From positions 62,001-126,000 of the forward strand of contig CAJBEZ010000008.1 in the NCBI GenBank assembly GCA_903952205.1: 64,000 bases of DNA. The letters are read 5' to 3'. The translations under genes were made by a program, and so were the position numbers. Positions 50,333-59,826 of this stretch are shown one piece after another (position 1 is the first letter of the stretch; every line of letters begins with the position of its first letter). The DNA comes from an uncultured Desulfomonile sp. Its GTDB lineage: Bacteria; Desulfobacterota; Desulfomonilia; Desulfomonilales; Desulfomonilaceae. The notes beneath the pieces are model-generated. The model was not told the origin of the DNA and did no database searches. It was given only the letters and a program-made list of their open reading frames with translations.

Positions 50333-52279
50333 TTATTTCTCCGAGTTTCTTGGAAGACTCAGAGTAAAACATGCTCCGTTACCAAGCTCACTTTTCACTT
50401 CAAGTCTACCCCGATGCGCTTGAGCAATTTTCTTTGCCAAATAAAGTCCCCTACCACTTCCGCCCGTTGTGAATCCGAGCTGAAAAATCTTGCCGAGGTG
50501 GTTGTGGGGTATGCCTGGGCCATCGTCTTCTACAGAAAATCTGGCCTCGTTGTTTAAGGATTCCAGAGTTATGAATATGTTGCCGCCTTGCATACAAAAC
50601 TTGATAGCGTTCCTGATCAAATTGTCTATGGCTCGACGGAGAAACCTCTCTTCTCCTCCAACAAATATTCCCGGTACCTCTAAGTGGTTGGACCTTATTC
50701 TCACTTTTTTGTTTGCCGCCGCCTCGGAATAGTTTTCTACACATCTGTCAACCAGAATATTTAGATTTAGAGGGCGGGGTTGTATCTGGAAGGAATCAGA
50801 GTGCAGACGAATGAAGTCTATTCTTTCTTCCAGCATGCGGAACAACTCTAATCGCTTGTTCTCGACCTGATCCAGAATTTTGATAGATTCTTCAGTAGAT
50901 CCCTGAATAATTAGCCGTTTGGCGCTGTCAATACCAAGACCCATAACATCGATGGCCGCCGAAAGCTCATGTCTGTATAGTTTCCCAATTTCCCTATTGA
51001 CCAAATGCTGGTCTGTGGTATTTCTGATCAAAATTACCTGAGGGCCGAGTTCTATGTCAAAATGCTTTCCTTGGAATTCGATGGATATTCTATCACCAAA
51101 AATCTGGGTCGATATTCCTGTATCTTGTTTAAGACTCTTTAGATTGGCAAGGATATTGTCCTTGGAATATTTCTTGATAGAGTCCTCGAAGTAGCCCTCA
51201 CCGAACAGACAAATTTGTAGCCAAGGTTCATCATGAAGAATTTTCTCGGAGGCAGGGTTGAGATAGTATAGAGATTTCCCGATATCTACGCAAATGATGC
51301 CGTCCGGGGCCATTTCTAACGCCTGCCTGTCAAGCTCGCTGGTCTTTACTCGTCTTTCCCTTTCTTCTTTAATTTTGGCGGACCTAGATCTCTGAATGGA
51401 CTCCTTGGCAAGGGGATAAGTCTCAAATAGAAACCTTCTTGCAAGTCGCTGCCTTGATATGTCAGAAGTCAACATATAACCTAGAGTGGTCCGTTCAACG
51501 ATTCCCGACCCGGACAAGAGTTGAAAATAGTCCGAATCCTCGGAATTAAGCCATAACTTTCCGTAGTCCCGGTCGGAAAGAGGAACATAAAACATCCAGG
51601 TCAGGTAAAGGACTCTGGTCAATGTCGACAGCTCATCGAAATCGAGCACCGACCGTAGCAGTTGGTGGAAATCGTCTGCTCCGCAGGTCGGCTTGATCTT
51701 GTGGGCCACTTTATTGTATGGAATCTTAGGCTTCCAATTCCTCAAGATCTCAATTTTAGGGTATCGTGTTTGAATTGAGCGCAACAGTTCCGGAGTAACT
51801 CCGTTACTGAGAATTGTCAGAACACATTGATGCGATAGATTTTTTAGTTCCTCCGGAAGTTCTTTCTGTTGGAGAAAGTTCTCCAGAAGGAAGGGAACTG
51901 AAATCGAGGGGTCTATATGCCTGAGAAGAAGTATTTGCATGAAACTCATTTCCGGCTCATTGAAACGTTTAAGTAAAGGTTCAAAACCTCCTCTAAGATT
52001 TTTATGAGCCCACAGGCAGGCCGGGGTTATAAAGCCACGGGAACATATTGCTTTTCGTAAGGACATCCGTTGAACCGAATTTGCCCATCGGACACCGGCT
52101 TGAATTGCAACATTCAATAGCGCCGGGCTACCATCGGCTACCAAACATAAGAGATTTCTAAAGGCATCGTCGGAAAAACAGAGAGACAGCGAACTCGAGT
52201 CAAATAAATTACTGAACTTAGATATAATGGTTTCGATTTTAGTTCTTTTATGAAGTTCTATAATAAATTGGTTTAACAT
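50333..52279 (-). CDS. Cytoplasmic PAS-containing histidine kinase with unusual N-terminal region
   Basis: A 648-residue protein with no membrane helix. Residues 1-300 form a helical region of unknown type (LLCLVADGSPALLNVAIQAG, MQILLLRHIDPSISVPFLLE) that may be a ligand or protein sensor. A PAS-like segment follows (EMAPDGIICVDIGKSLYYLN). The kinase core has a variant H-box (YRHELSAAIDVMGLGIDSAK), an N-box RAIDNLIRNAIKFCMQGGN and G-boxes VEDDGPGIPHNHLGKIFQLG and GRGLYLAKKIAQAHRG. The next gene, three bases on, is a receiver-kinase hybrid, so the two form a phosphorelay pair. The signal cannot be told. Confidence 0.8.
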   Translation of the reverse strand: MLNQFIIELHKRTKIETIISKFSNLFDSSSLSLCFSDDAFRNLLCLVADGSPALLNVAIQAGVRWANSVQRMSLRKAICSRGFITPACLWAHKNLRGGFEPLLKRFNEPEMSFMQILLLRHIDPSISVPFLLENFLQQKELPEELKNLSHQCVLTILSNGVTPELLRSIQTRYPKIEILRNWKPKIPYNKVAHKIKPTCGADDFHQLLRSVLDFDELSTLTRVLYLTWMFYVPLSDRDYGKLWLNSEDSDYFQLLSGSGIVERTTLGYMLTSDISRQRLARRFLFETYPLAKESIQRSRSAKIKEERERRVKTSELDRQALEMAPDGIICVDIGKSLYYLNPASEKILHDEPWLQICLFGEGYFEDSIKKYSKDNILANLKSLKQDTGISTQIFGDRISIEFQGKHFDIELGPQVILIRNTTDQHLVNREIGKLYRHELSAAIDVMGLGIDSAKRLIIQGSTEESIKILDQVENKRLELFRMLEERIDFIRLHSDSFQIQPRPLNLNILVDRCVENYSEAAANKKVRIRSNHLEVPGIFVGGEERFLRRAIDNLIRNAIKFCMQGGNIFITLESLNNEARFSVEDDGPGIPHNHLGKIFQLGFTTGGSGRGLYLAKKIAQAHRGRLEVKSELGNGACFTLSLPRNSEK

Positions 52280-52619
52280 AGTAGATTATCTATTAGAAAA
52301 TACATAAATTGTCAAGTTGTTAAGTTGCCTCAGAGCAGCCTGAAACCGCTGATGTCGGGATAGTTTCTTCAAAACCCTAACGGTGTGTAAGTATCCTCAG
52401 TCTCAATGTACTGGTTGTCCTAAGTCTTCTTGTGTTATTGTCGCTATATGGAATGGAAAGTTGAGCATTCGGCTTTTTTTGGCAGGAATAACTGGCGGTG
52501 TTCAATCTGACTACGAAATTATGACTGGCGGTTTAGCGCGATCAAATAACATTTCAGGACGCTGATGTCGGATCTGGATTAAATGTCCTGAAGACAGAGT
52601 TAAAATAGGAGGCTAAAGG
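52280..52619 (+). promoter_or_regulatory. Leader region before metY with a hairpin and a direct repeat
   Basis: This 340-base gap upstream of the MetY gene has an 8-bp hairpin (TTCAGGAC at 52553-52560 with GTCCTGAA at 52585-52592, 24-base loop) ending 15 bases before the ribosome site. An 11-base direct repeat, GCTGATGTCGG, occurs at 52348-52358 and 52561-52571, the latter inside the loop. A methionine-regulated leader is a fair guess, but no SAM riboswitch consensus could be matched. The 60-residue frame at 52383 is not supported. Confidence 0.35.
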
Positions 52620-53918
52620 GTGGAAAACTTAATAAATAAATACGGTTTCAACACGTTGGCGCTACATGCCGGTCAAACCCCAGATCCTTCGACTTTGGCT
52701 TTGGGAGTACCCGTGCACAGGACTTCATCCTTCATCTTTAGAGATTCAGAACACGCAGCTAATCTTTTTGGATTGAAAGAGTTGGGAAACATCTACTCAA
52801 GAATCATGAATCCCACGACCGATGTTCTGGAAAAAAGAATGGCCTCCCTCGAAGGTGGTGTTGGGGCTTTAGCTGTGGCTTCCGGCACGGCGGCAATATT
52901 CTACTCCATAGTTAATATTGTTGAGCACGGTTACGAATTGGTTGCTTCCCGAAATCTTTATGGGGGCACATTCACCCTTTTTCATGACATTCTGCCCAAG
53001 TTCGGTATCATTACTAAATTTGCCGACTGCGCAGATTCAGGCGCTTTTTCGAGCGCGATCAACTCAAAAACTCGTGCCATATTCCTGGAATCCATTGGTA
53101 ACCCGGAACTTTGTGTGCCAGATTTCTCTGAAATTAGGGAAGTGGCCGCAAGAGAGCACATTCCGTTAATCATTGACTCAACATTTACGACGCCGTATCT
53201 GTTCAAACCGATTGAGGTTGGCGCTGATGTTGTAGTTCATTCGTTGACAAAATGGATAGGTGGCCATGGTACTGCTATAGGTGGGATAGTGGTTGACGCT
53301 GGAGAATTTGACTGGACGGACCCAAGGTTTAGACTAATGAATGAGCCGGAACCCTCTTATCATGGGTTACGCTTTGCCCACGATTTAGGCGATTTGTCAA
53401 AGATGGCCTATATACTGAGAATGAGACTGGCGCCTCTGAGGAATATGGGAGCGTGTATAAGCCCGGACAATGCATGGATGTTTCTGCAAGGGATTGAGAC
53501 GCTCGGACTTCGAATGGAGAGGCATTGTTTCAACTCCTTGGAGGTTGCCAACTATTTAGTGAAACACCCAAAGGTTCTGTGGGTCAAATATCCCGGGCTG
53601 GAGTCCGATCCGTCTTACAGTCAAGTAAATAAATATTTTAGAAACGGATACGCTGGTGGTGTCGTAGTTTTTGGAATCAAAGGTGATACCGACACGGCGA
53701 AACGTTTCATCAACGATTTGAAGCTTTTTTCTCACTTGGCGAATGTGGGAGACGCAAAAAGCCTAGTCATTCATCCAGCCAGCACGACACACTCCCAATT
53801 ATCTAAGGAACAACGAATGCAGGCTGGAATACCTGATGAGCTAATAAGATTGTCGGTGGGAATAGAGGATATTGGGGACATTCTGAATGATTTGGAGATA
53901 GCGCTCGCTAGCGCATGA
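52620..53918 (+). CDS. metY: O-acetylhomoserine sulfhydrylase
   Basis: A 432-residue PLP enzyme of the Cys/Met gamma-family. FNTLALHAGQTPDPSTLALG is the start; NIYSRIMNPTTDVLEKRMAS carries the phosphate-binding Tyr/Arg; HSLTKWIGGHGTAIGGIVVD has the Schiff-base Lys. NVGDAKSLVIHPASTTHSQL is the C-terminal substrate block. It joins O-acetylhomoserine with sulfide to homocysteine. The start is GTG at 52620, with AGGAGG seven bases upstream. The MetX-like protein at 11243 could be its partner, but that has a Cys nucleophile and a RiPP context, and it is 41 kb away. Confidence 0.9.
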   Translation: MENLINKYGFNTLALHAGQTPDPSTLALGVPVHRTSSFIFRDSEHAANLFGLKELGNIYSRIMNPTTDVLEKRMASLEGGVGALAVASGTAAIFYSIVNIVEHGYELVASRNLYGGTFTLFHDILPKFGIITKFADCADSGAFSSAINSKTRAIFLESIGNPELCVPDFSEIREVAAREHIPLIIDSTFTTPYLFKPIEVGADVVVHSLTKWIGGHGTAIGGIVVDAGEFDWTDPRFRLMNEPEPSYHGLRFAHDLGDLSKMAYILRMRLAPLRNMGACISPDNAWMFLQGIETLGLRMERHCFNSLEVANYLVKHPKVLWVKYPGLESDPSYSQVNKYFRNGYAGGVVVFGIKGDTDTAKRFINDLKLFSHLANVGDAKSLVIHPASTTHSQLSKEQRMQAGIPDELIRLSVGIEDIGDILNDLEIALASA

Positions 53919-54032
53919 TACGATACGCCCAGAGAAAAGTGATGAGATCTTTATATCGTCTCACATTGCTACCGAACAAGGGTAAGTATAATTATAACAG
54001 AAAATTAATAGCTTGGCGGATTGCTGTTTTAA

Positions 54033-56123
54033 ATGGGCTCTCAACAAATAAAAACGAGACAAAAATTTCAGAGAAAAATTGCGACGAGAACGTCGAGAAA
54101 GCATGAACCTCAACATGATAAGGACAACCTTTTTTATCCGAGCGTTCATGACGAGGCTAAAGCCTTACTTTCGACTATTGGGAGACCGGAACCTTCCGCG
54201 TTTCATCCGGATCCATTTCAGTTATATGCGCTAGAGAACATCTTGCTTCAGGATGTTCTGGTAAGCGCTCCAACTGGTTCGGGGAAAACCTGGATTGCGT
54301 TGGAGGCCACTCGCGATTTTTTATCTAGGGGTCTTAGAACTTGGTATGCCACACCGCTCAAAGCACTTTCCAACGCTAAGCTGATTGAATTTGGGTTGGA
54401 ATTGGGATCAGACAAAGTTGGAATTCTTACAGGAGACAGAAAAGAGAATTATGATGCGCCAGTCATAGTAGGTACTACTGAAATCCTTAGAAATCAGCTT
54501 TATGATTCTATGGAAACAGGGAAAGACGTTGAGGTAGATCTGGTAATCCTCGATGAGGCTCATTATCTTGGTGATCCAGACCGTGGGGTGGTTTGGGAAG
54601 AGGTGCTCATTTATCTGCCTCCCAGAGTCAGGATTTTACTCCTATCAGCCACTATTTCTAATGCCGATGAAATAGCCAAATGGCTTGAAAACATTCGCAA
54701 GTCTCCTTGTAAGGTAGTCCTTTCAGTGGAGAGGACCGTACCGCTAAACGCACTATTTCTTATGCCTTCTGGGGAACTTACTCCATTTCTCAGGGGCCGA
54801 AGATTATTCCCCCAAGTGGCGGACTTTGCTAAAAAACAGAAAAAACAGAAAAGGCGCTACGACAACAATCATCATGATTTTAATAAGATCCTGAGTGTGC
54901 TCAGAGATTTCGATTTGCTGCCGGTCATAATATTTATGAAATCTAGATCAGAATGTGACAAGGCGTTGGCTTCATTGGTTCAATCTCCTATGATGCCTCA
55001 TGAAGACGGTTTTGACATGGAGATCGAAGCCTATTTGGAAAAGAATCCTGAGTTACAAAGTCAGAAGCAGATTCAGAGACTGTTAATGTGCAGAGTGGGG
55101 GTCCATCATGCCGGTCATTTGCCTTCCTGGAGGTTACTGGTCGAACAAATGATGCTGGCCGGGAAACTCGAAGCAATTTTCTCGACATCCACTGTTGCCG
55201 CTGGAGTCAATTTTCCAGCGCGAACAGTAGTTATTCTAAACACAGACCGTTTTGATGGACGATCCTTCGTTGACATGACCGCGACTGAATTCCATCAAAT
55301 GACTGGCCGAGCCGGGCGGAGGGGGAAAGATAAAGCCGGCTTCATAGTGATGCCCCCTGGTAAATTCTTCGATGTATCATTGGCCCACGACTTGCTCCTT
55401 TCGAGTCCAGAGCCGCTTCGTTCCAGGATAGCTATCAATTTTTCAATGGTATTAAATCTGTTACTTTCTCACGATCCTGCTGGAGTAATCAAACTGCTGG
55501 AATTATCTTTCTTGGCCCACACTCTGAATCAGACTCGAGTCAAGAAAATTAAAGCTAAAATATTGGAGGAATTTTCCAAGCACCTGAATCTGTTACAGGA
55601 ACTCGACTACATTGATGAGAACGGAAGTCCGACCAGCGATGGAAAATGGGCAGCCAAGTTAAGATTGGATCACCCGTTACTTATCGCAGAATTGATAAGA
55701 TGCGGAGAATTTTCAAAACTTGATCCTATCAGCCTTGCCGCAATGATATCTCCATTTGTAGTGGATAAAGAGCGGGAAATTCATATCAGCAGGGAATTGT
55801 GGGCGGATACACGTCACTTGTGGAAGAAATTCAGAGGTATGATTCAGAGATTGAAACCGTTGGTCAATTTCATGATAGAGAGGGGATTCGATTTTCCTAC
55901 AATTTCGTTTTGGCCCTGCGCCGCTACATTCCTCTGGGCAAGCCAAGCCCCGTGGGATGATTTGACAGAGAATCTCTCCGCCGATGAGGGTGACATAGCC
56001 ATGATGTTGTTGCGAACTGCAGATCACCTCCGTCAACTGGCCGGGCTTGAAGATGAACAACCGCAACTGTCGGAAACAGCTAGACGGGCCATATCTTTTA
56101 TAATGCGTCCTCCTATCATCTAA
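54033..56123 (+). CDS. Ski2-like DEAD/DEAH-box helicase
   Basis: A 696-residue superfamily 2 helicase. Motif Q/I: HPDPFQLYALENILLQDVLV and SAPTGSGKTWIALEATRDFL; Ia: YATPLKALSNAKLIEF; II: LVILDEAHYLGDPDRGVVWE; III: RILLLSATISNADEIAKW; VI: EFHQMTGRAGRRGKDKAGF. The C-terminal 250 residues form the winged-helix and helical part seen in Ski2/Mtr4/Hel308-like proteins. Such helicases unwind RNA (with exosome in eukaryotes) or DNA repair intermediates; the bacterial role is uncertain. It begins 114 bases after metY and runs convergently into the VIT/VWA gene with 4 bases between. Confidence 0.88.
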   Translation: MGSQQIKTRQKFQRKIATRTSRKHEPQHDKDNLFYPSVHDEAKALLSTIGRPEPSAFHPDPFQLYALENILLQDVLVSAPTGSGKTWIALEATRDFLSRGLRTWYATPLKALSNAKLIEFGLELGSDKVGILTGDRKENYDAPVIVGTTEILRNQLYDSMETGKDVEVDLVILDEAHYLGDPDRGVVWEEVLIYLPPRVRILLLSATISNADEIAKWLENIRKSPCKVVLSVERTVPLNALFLMPSGELTPFLRGRRLFPQVADFAKKQKKQKRRYDNNHHDFNKILSVLRDFDLLPVIIFMKSRSECDKALASLVQSPMMPHEDGFDMEIEAYLEKNPELQSQKQIQRLLMCRVGVHHAGHLPSWRLLVEQMMLAGKLEAIFSTSTVAAGVNFPARTVVILNTDRFDGRSFVDMTATEFHQMTGRAGRRGKDKAGFIVMPPGKFFDVSLAHDLLLSSPEPLRSRIAINFSMVLNLLLSHDPAGVIKLLELSFLAHTLNQTRVKKIKAKILEEFSKHLNLLQELDYIDENGSPTSDGKWAAKLRLDHPLLIAELIRCGEFSKLDPISLAAMISPFVVDKEREIHISRELWADTRHLWKKFRGMIQRLKPLVNFMIERGFDFPTISFWPCAATFLWASQAPWDDLTENLSADEGDIAMMLLRTADHLRQLAGLEDEQPQLSETARRAISFIMRPPII

Positions 56124-56127
56124 CTGG

Positions 56128-58203
56128 TCATTCCTTTTGTATCTTTGGTTCTTCATGGTCTTCTTGGGTTAAGGAATTAATTATTTTAACCAATTGATCA
56201 TTATGTTGAAACGTGACCTGCGGTCCCAGAGCGACTATTGGAGCTAATCCTGAATGGAGTTTAATAAAATCAAAGTATTCTTTGCTCAAGAACAATATGT
56301 TATGTTCAATCATCGAGGTTTTTACATCAATTTCGTTCCAACATCCGTTCATGTGTTTGAATAGTCTATTCCCGATCCTTCGATATTCTTTCCTGGTGAC
56401 CTCTTCTGGTATAAATGAAGTCTTATATCTCCAAAGGAGTTTAGAGAAGGCTTGTTCGCACCCTAAATGATCTTCGCAAATTTCAAAACCGAAACTATCA
56501 GCAATCCCGCGAATTAGTTCCTCGGATGAATGATTCTGGTCTTTAGTTCTTTCAAGGTCAAAAAGATTAGCTATCCTACGCATTGCCCAGAGAGGGGGAA
56601 TGAAGTGGTAGGGGGTTTTTTGAGAAGGAACTTCGAGCTTCTTGATGCCGACGTCAGTATTTCCTTCGATTTTACCTTTCACAGATAAGGACACATCGCT
56701 GCCGGAGGCTTCCCGGTAAAGCCCTGTAATGATAACAGTGTCTTGTCCCAATATTTCGGGGATTGGTTCTGGAAACACGAGTTCCGGGTCAAGATCTTTT
56801 AAGTTGACCACTAGATCGACTACCCTGGGGGAAATGATACTGGACAGCCATCTATTAATCCTTTCTTCGAAATCCTCAGATTCAACAGCGTTAAAGACGG
56901 AGCCCCCAGTTGTGCCGGCTATATGATCCAGAGTTGTCAAATCTGGCGAATTTCCCAAGGCTAAGACAAATATTCTTGTTCCGTTTTTGTTGTAACGCCT
57001 GATCATTTCAATTAGGGCTTTGCTTCCAGTCTTGCCTATTGTAGATTTTCCATCGCTTATCAGGATCATCGAACTTCGACGTTTCTTTGACGACAGTGTG
57101 TCTAGACCGCAAAGAATGCCATTATAAAGGTCAGTCCCGTCTCCGTCGTCCGATTCAGACAGAAATCCAAACCCATCTGAGATTCTTTGCGGCATCGCCT
57201 CAACCAGCCTTCCAAAAAGTCTTCTTGGTCTGGAGGTAATCTTCATTATTTCAAACCGGTCAAGTGGCCGTAATTTTGGCAAGAATAGCGAAATCGCTCT
57301 TTCACCAAGCTTCAGGTGTTCTCGACCTATGCTGCCAGAGCAGTCGAGGAGTATAGCCAGATCCAATGAGGGTTGTCTCTTGTCAATCCATGATAATGGG
57401 GGTTCAACCATGGCCAGAAAATGTCCAGCTTTCTTAGTTGATGGATAAAAAAGCAATTTTACATCTAGTCCTGTCCCTCCCAATGAGGTAAGCAATTCAA
57501 AGTCGCTTGGTCGCCTGACATCTCTTTCTCTCACTGAAACTAGTCGTCGCTCATTAGATTCTTTTTCCACGCTAATTCTATGAGATGGAGAAATTGACGT
57601 TCGAATGGGTCGCGACATCTTGAATCGAGTAAGGATTTCAAATTCCCCTATGGGAGATAGTGCGTAACGTTCCCCCGTCATGTCGACGGTAATATCCAAT
57701 ACGCTCTCTGTAATTTTTGTTGGAATTCTGTACGATATGCGAAAAGATATACTCTCACGAATATTTAGTTTTGTGGAATTAATAACAAGGGCAGGACCGT
57801 TAGCAATAGCCATCGTAGAAGGTTCTTCAGTCTCAACCGTGATTTTTTTCAATAACTGGAAAAGTTCTTTGGCCTCTATAGTGTCAAAGGCTTCATGGTT
57901 TCCGTTAATTAATACTTCTGTTATACGAACGGATTTGTCGCGGGGTAATGGAAATATGAATATTCCCCCAAGCGGGTAGTCGTTGTCGTTGAGAAAGACT
58001 TGGTTCGTCCTAAACTCCACATAAGATTCAGAGACCGTTACTAGGGTCTTGGAGAGTTGGCAGATTGGCCTGGCGACGGCAACATTACGTTCCTCCAATT
58101 TTAAAGGCGTTCCATACAATATCCCCCCGCCCAGGCAAACGCCCTCAATAATAATGAGGAAGATCAAAGAACATAAATGTATAACCATTCGGTTTGATTT
58201 CAT
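56128..58203 (-). CDS. VIT and von Willebrand factor A domain protein
   Basis: A 691-residue exported protein. A signal or anchor segment (LCSLIFLIIIEGVCLGGGIL) is followed by a VIT domain at about 45-170 (VTVSESYVEFRTNQVFLNDN, DYPLGGIFIFPLPRDKSVRI) and a vWA domain at about 275-460 with the metal-ion (MIDAS) site LAILLDCSGSIGREHL and DGTDLYNGIL. The rest has a helical C-terminal part (LFKHMNGCWNEIDVKTSMIE). This inter-alpha-trypsin-inhibitor layout is known in bacterial surface or periplasmic adhesion-like proteins. Function in this species is unknown. It ends four bases from the helicase gene, on the other strand. Confidence 0.85.
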   Translation of the reverse strand: MKSNRMVIHLCSLIFLIIIEGVCLGGGILYGTPLKLEERNVAVARPICQLSKTLVTVSESYVEFRTNQVFLNDNDYPLGGIFIFPLPRDKSVRITEVLINGNHEAFDTIEAKELFQLLKKITVETEEPSTMAIANGPALVINSTKLNIRESISFRISYRIPTKITESVLDITVDMTGERYALSPIGEFEILTRFKMSRPIRTSISPSHRISVEKESNERRLVSVRERDVRRPSDFELLTSLGGTGLDVKLLFYPSTKKAGHFLAMVEPPLSWIDKRQPSLDLAILLDCSGSIGREHLKLGERAISLFLPKLRPLDRFEIMKITSRPRRLFGRLVEAMPQRISDGFGFLSESDDGDGTDLYNGILCGLDTLSSKKRRSSMILISDGKSTIGKTGSKALIEMIRRYNKNGTRIFVLALGNSPDLTTLDHIAGTTGGSVFNAVESEDFEERINRWLSSIISPRVVDLVVNLKDLDPELVFPEPIPEILGQDTVIITGLYREASGSDVSLSVKGKIEGNTDVGIKKLEVPSQKTPYHFIPPLWAMRRIANLFDLERTKDQNHSSEELIRGIADSFGFEICEDHLGCEQAFSKLLWRYKTSFIPEEVTRKEYRRIGNRLFKHMNGCWNEIDVKTSMIEHNILFLSKEYFDFIKLHSGLAPIVALGPQVTFQHNDQLVKIINSLTQEDHEEPKIQKE

Positions 58204-58266
58204 TAAATGCTTCCGGCAGGTTTTAAGTTAAAGTGTATCTAATGGCCCTTGTAGCAGACGATTGAA

Positions 58267-58986
58267 TTATTCTTCCATCATTTTCAGTTCTCTGTCCCAG
58301 TATGCGTTAGCTGTCTGTATAAGTTCCTCTGATGGACAGATGTCTAAAGCGACAGAAGACAGGGTTTCTCTTGAGACCCTGTCCTCTGTCGCCAATTGAC
58401 GACCGGCAGACCTTACAGAATCAAGTACATTCCTAACCTTTTCAGGATATTTCTTTGTCAGGAGAACGGAAAAAATGGCCGGTCGAAGCAGAGCTCCACA
58501 GAATGATGCGTGAAAATTGTTGCAGATCCTTTCAAAGTGAAGAACCAGCGGATCAAAATTGTGTAGTCCGGGATAACCGCATACACTTATGAGGAACATT
58601 TTTGCAGGAAAACTGAATCGCAGGGGATGACAAACCCGATTATTTTCAAAGATAAAATGAGGATCTAGAAAGGTTACCATCCTATCAATAAATTTCTTGG
58701 CGACTGAGGGCATGCCGTCTATATAAAGGGGTGTAGCCAAAACCAACATGTCGGCAGCTTTGACCCTGTCAATGATTTCCACCATTGCGTCATCATGTAC
58801 GCATCGTCCAGGTGTCTTTGCATAACAAGAAAAGCAACCTATGCATTCTTGGATTTTTTTCTTGGCCAGCAGTATCAGATCTACGGAAACGCCTGCTTCT
58901 TTCAAACCTACGATAAAAGGCGTAAGTATAACCTGAGTATTTCCCGATTCCATTCTCGGAGAGGCGTTAATCACCAGAATCTTCAT
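58267..58986 (-). CDS. NADPH-dependent FMN reductase/flavodoxin-fold protein
   Basis: A 239-residue flavoprotein. MKILVINASPRMESGNTQVI is the FMN phosphate loop; ECIGCFSCYAKTPGRCVHDD is the Cys-rich block of the anaerobe ISF/iron-sulfur flavoprotein-like group, possibly binding an Fe-S cluster; ADMLVLATPLYIDGMPSVAK the second flavin loop. Members reduce quinones, metals or azo compounds, or act in oxygen defence. It stands alone, 63 bases from the VIT gene, with the start at 58986 and AGCTAAAAT upstream lacking a strong ribosome site. Confidence 0.8.
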   Translation of the reverse strand: MKILVINASPRMESGNTQVILTPFIVGLKEAGVSVDLILLAKKKIQECIGCFSCYAKTPGRCVHDDAMVEIIDRVKAADMLVLATPLYIDGMPSVAKKFIDRMVTFLDPHFIFENNRVCHPLRFSFPAKMFLISVCGYPGLHNFDPLVLHFERICNNFHASFCGALLRPAIFSVLLTKKYPEKVRNVLDSVRSAGRQLATEDRVSRETLSSVALDICPSEELIQTANAYWDRELKMMEE

Positions 58987-59151
58987 TTTAGCTCCAATCC
59001 CATTCTTGTACTTGTTTTTGCAAATAGCTTAATCTCTAGATGAACAAACATTCTTAATTAACCGGGGTCAACATCACTAGGTTAAAAAATGTCACCCGCT
59101 GATGTAAAAGTTTGTATACTACAAATTGAAGGATGAGAGGAGAATCTGTTT

Positions 59152-59355
59152 ATGGCTGGAAAGAAGTTTCTGAATCCAACAATAAAAATCATGATATGTC
59201 TATCGGCTATCACTGTTCTAGGGTATTTCGTTGTTCAAGAAGCCATCTTTCAAAATGACCCGGTGAACAAATTCTTGATCGGACGGATTCTAGTTATGAT
59301 CGGTTTTGTATACTTACTTGTCCAGAGTCTTAGGGAATTATTGCAAAACCGGTGA
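59152..59355 (+). CDS. Small two-helix membrane protein
   Basis: A 67-residue protein with two hydrophobic helices (IKIMICLSAITVLGYFVVQE and LIGRILVMIGFVYLLVQSLR) and a positively charged N-terminus (MAGKKFLNPT). GAGAGGAG lies about 8 bases before the ATG. No family was recognised. It is preceded by a 6-bp inverted repeat (ACATCA at about 59069, TGATGT at about 59099). The arrangement, good ribosome site and length support a real gene. Confidence 0.65.
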   Translation: MAGKKFLNPTIKIMICLSAITVLGYFVVQEAIFQNDPVNKFLIGRILVMIGFVYLLVQSLRELLQNR

Positions 59356-59826
59356 TGCTGGAACGGTTTCGCACAGCGGTCTGATAGAACATAGCCCAGG
59401 ACCAGAGTCAGGAATAAAAAACCTGGATATCGCCCACACTCACGGTTAAACCACAAAAAGAGAATGTAATATCACTGTTATGTCATTCTTGACATTATCC
59501 TAACTAATTTTTATCAGGTTTTTTAATAATCAAATCAGTGACATATTTAGATTACGCCAAATTGGTCGATTGACTTGACCATTCTCGCCTGTTTTACTCC
59601 AACAAAGGCTTCTAGAGTCGAAACTAACCCAGGTTTAAAATAAGTTTGTTTTGCCAAAAGAGATCATTTTTGAATTCAAACAGTTAGGTTGGTTATTTTC
59701 TTGCTCCACCTGAAGTCGAGTGAACCATGATTTTTCCTTCAACTGGAATCCTGAGAGATATTTTCAATGACTACAGGATTTGTTGAAAAAACTTTTTACT
59801 TCATGTTACAGAAAGGAGAGCGCGTC
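59356..59826 (+). promoter_or_regulatory. Upstream region of the formate dehydrogenase operon with a candidate promoter
   Basis: A 470-base gap with no gene. TTGACA at 59489-59494 and TATCAG at 59512-59517 are 17 bases apart and could be a sigma-70-type promoter, about 310 bases ahead of the ATG; a long leader would result. The -10 box is weak. The GAAAGGAG site at 59811 sets the start of the next gene. An in-frame TGA-free extension to 59767 exists but is not used. Confidence 0.3.

Noticed and set aside
52383-52565. 60-residue frame with several Cys upstream of metY
   Set aside because: Starts with GTG without a ribosome site; the Cys pairs look accidental and the region has leader-like structure instead.
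52280-52619. SAM riboswitch upstream of metY
   Set aside because: No match to the conserved core of SAM-I, SAM-II or SAH riboswitches as I know them.
53915-54106. Short frame between metY and the helicase
   Set aside because: Overlaps the true helicase start in another frame and has no ribosome site.
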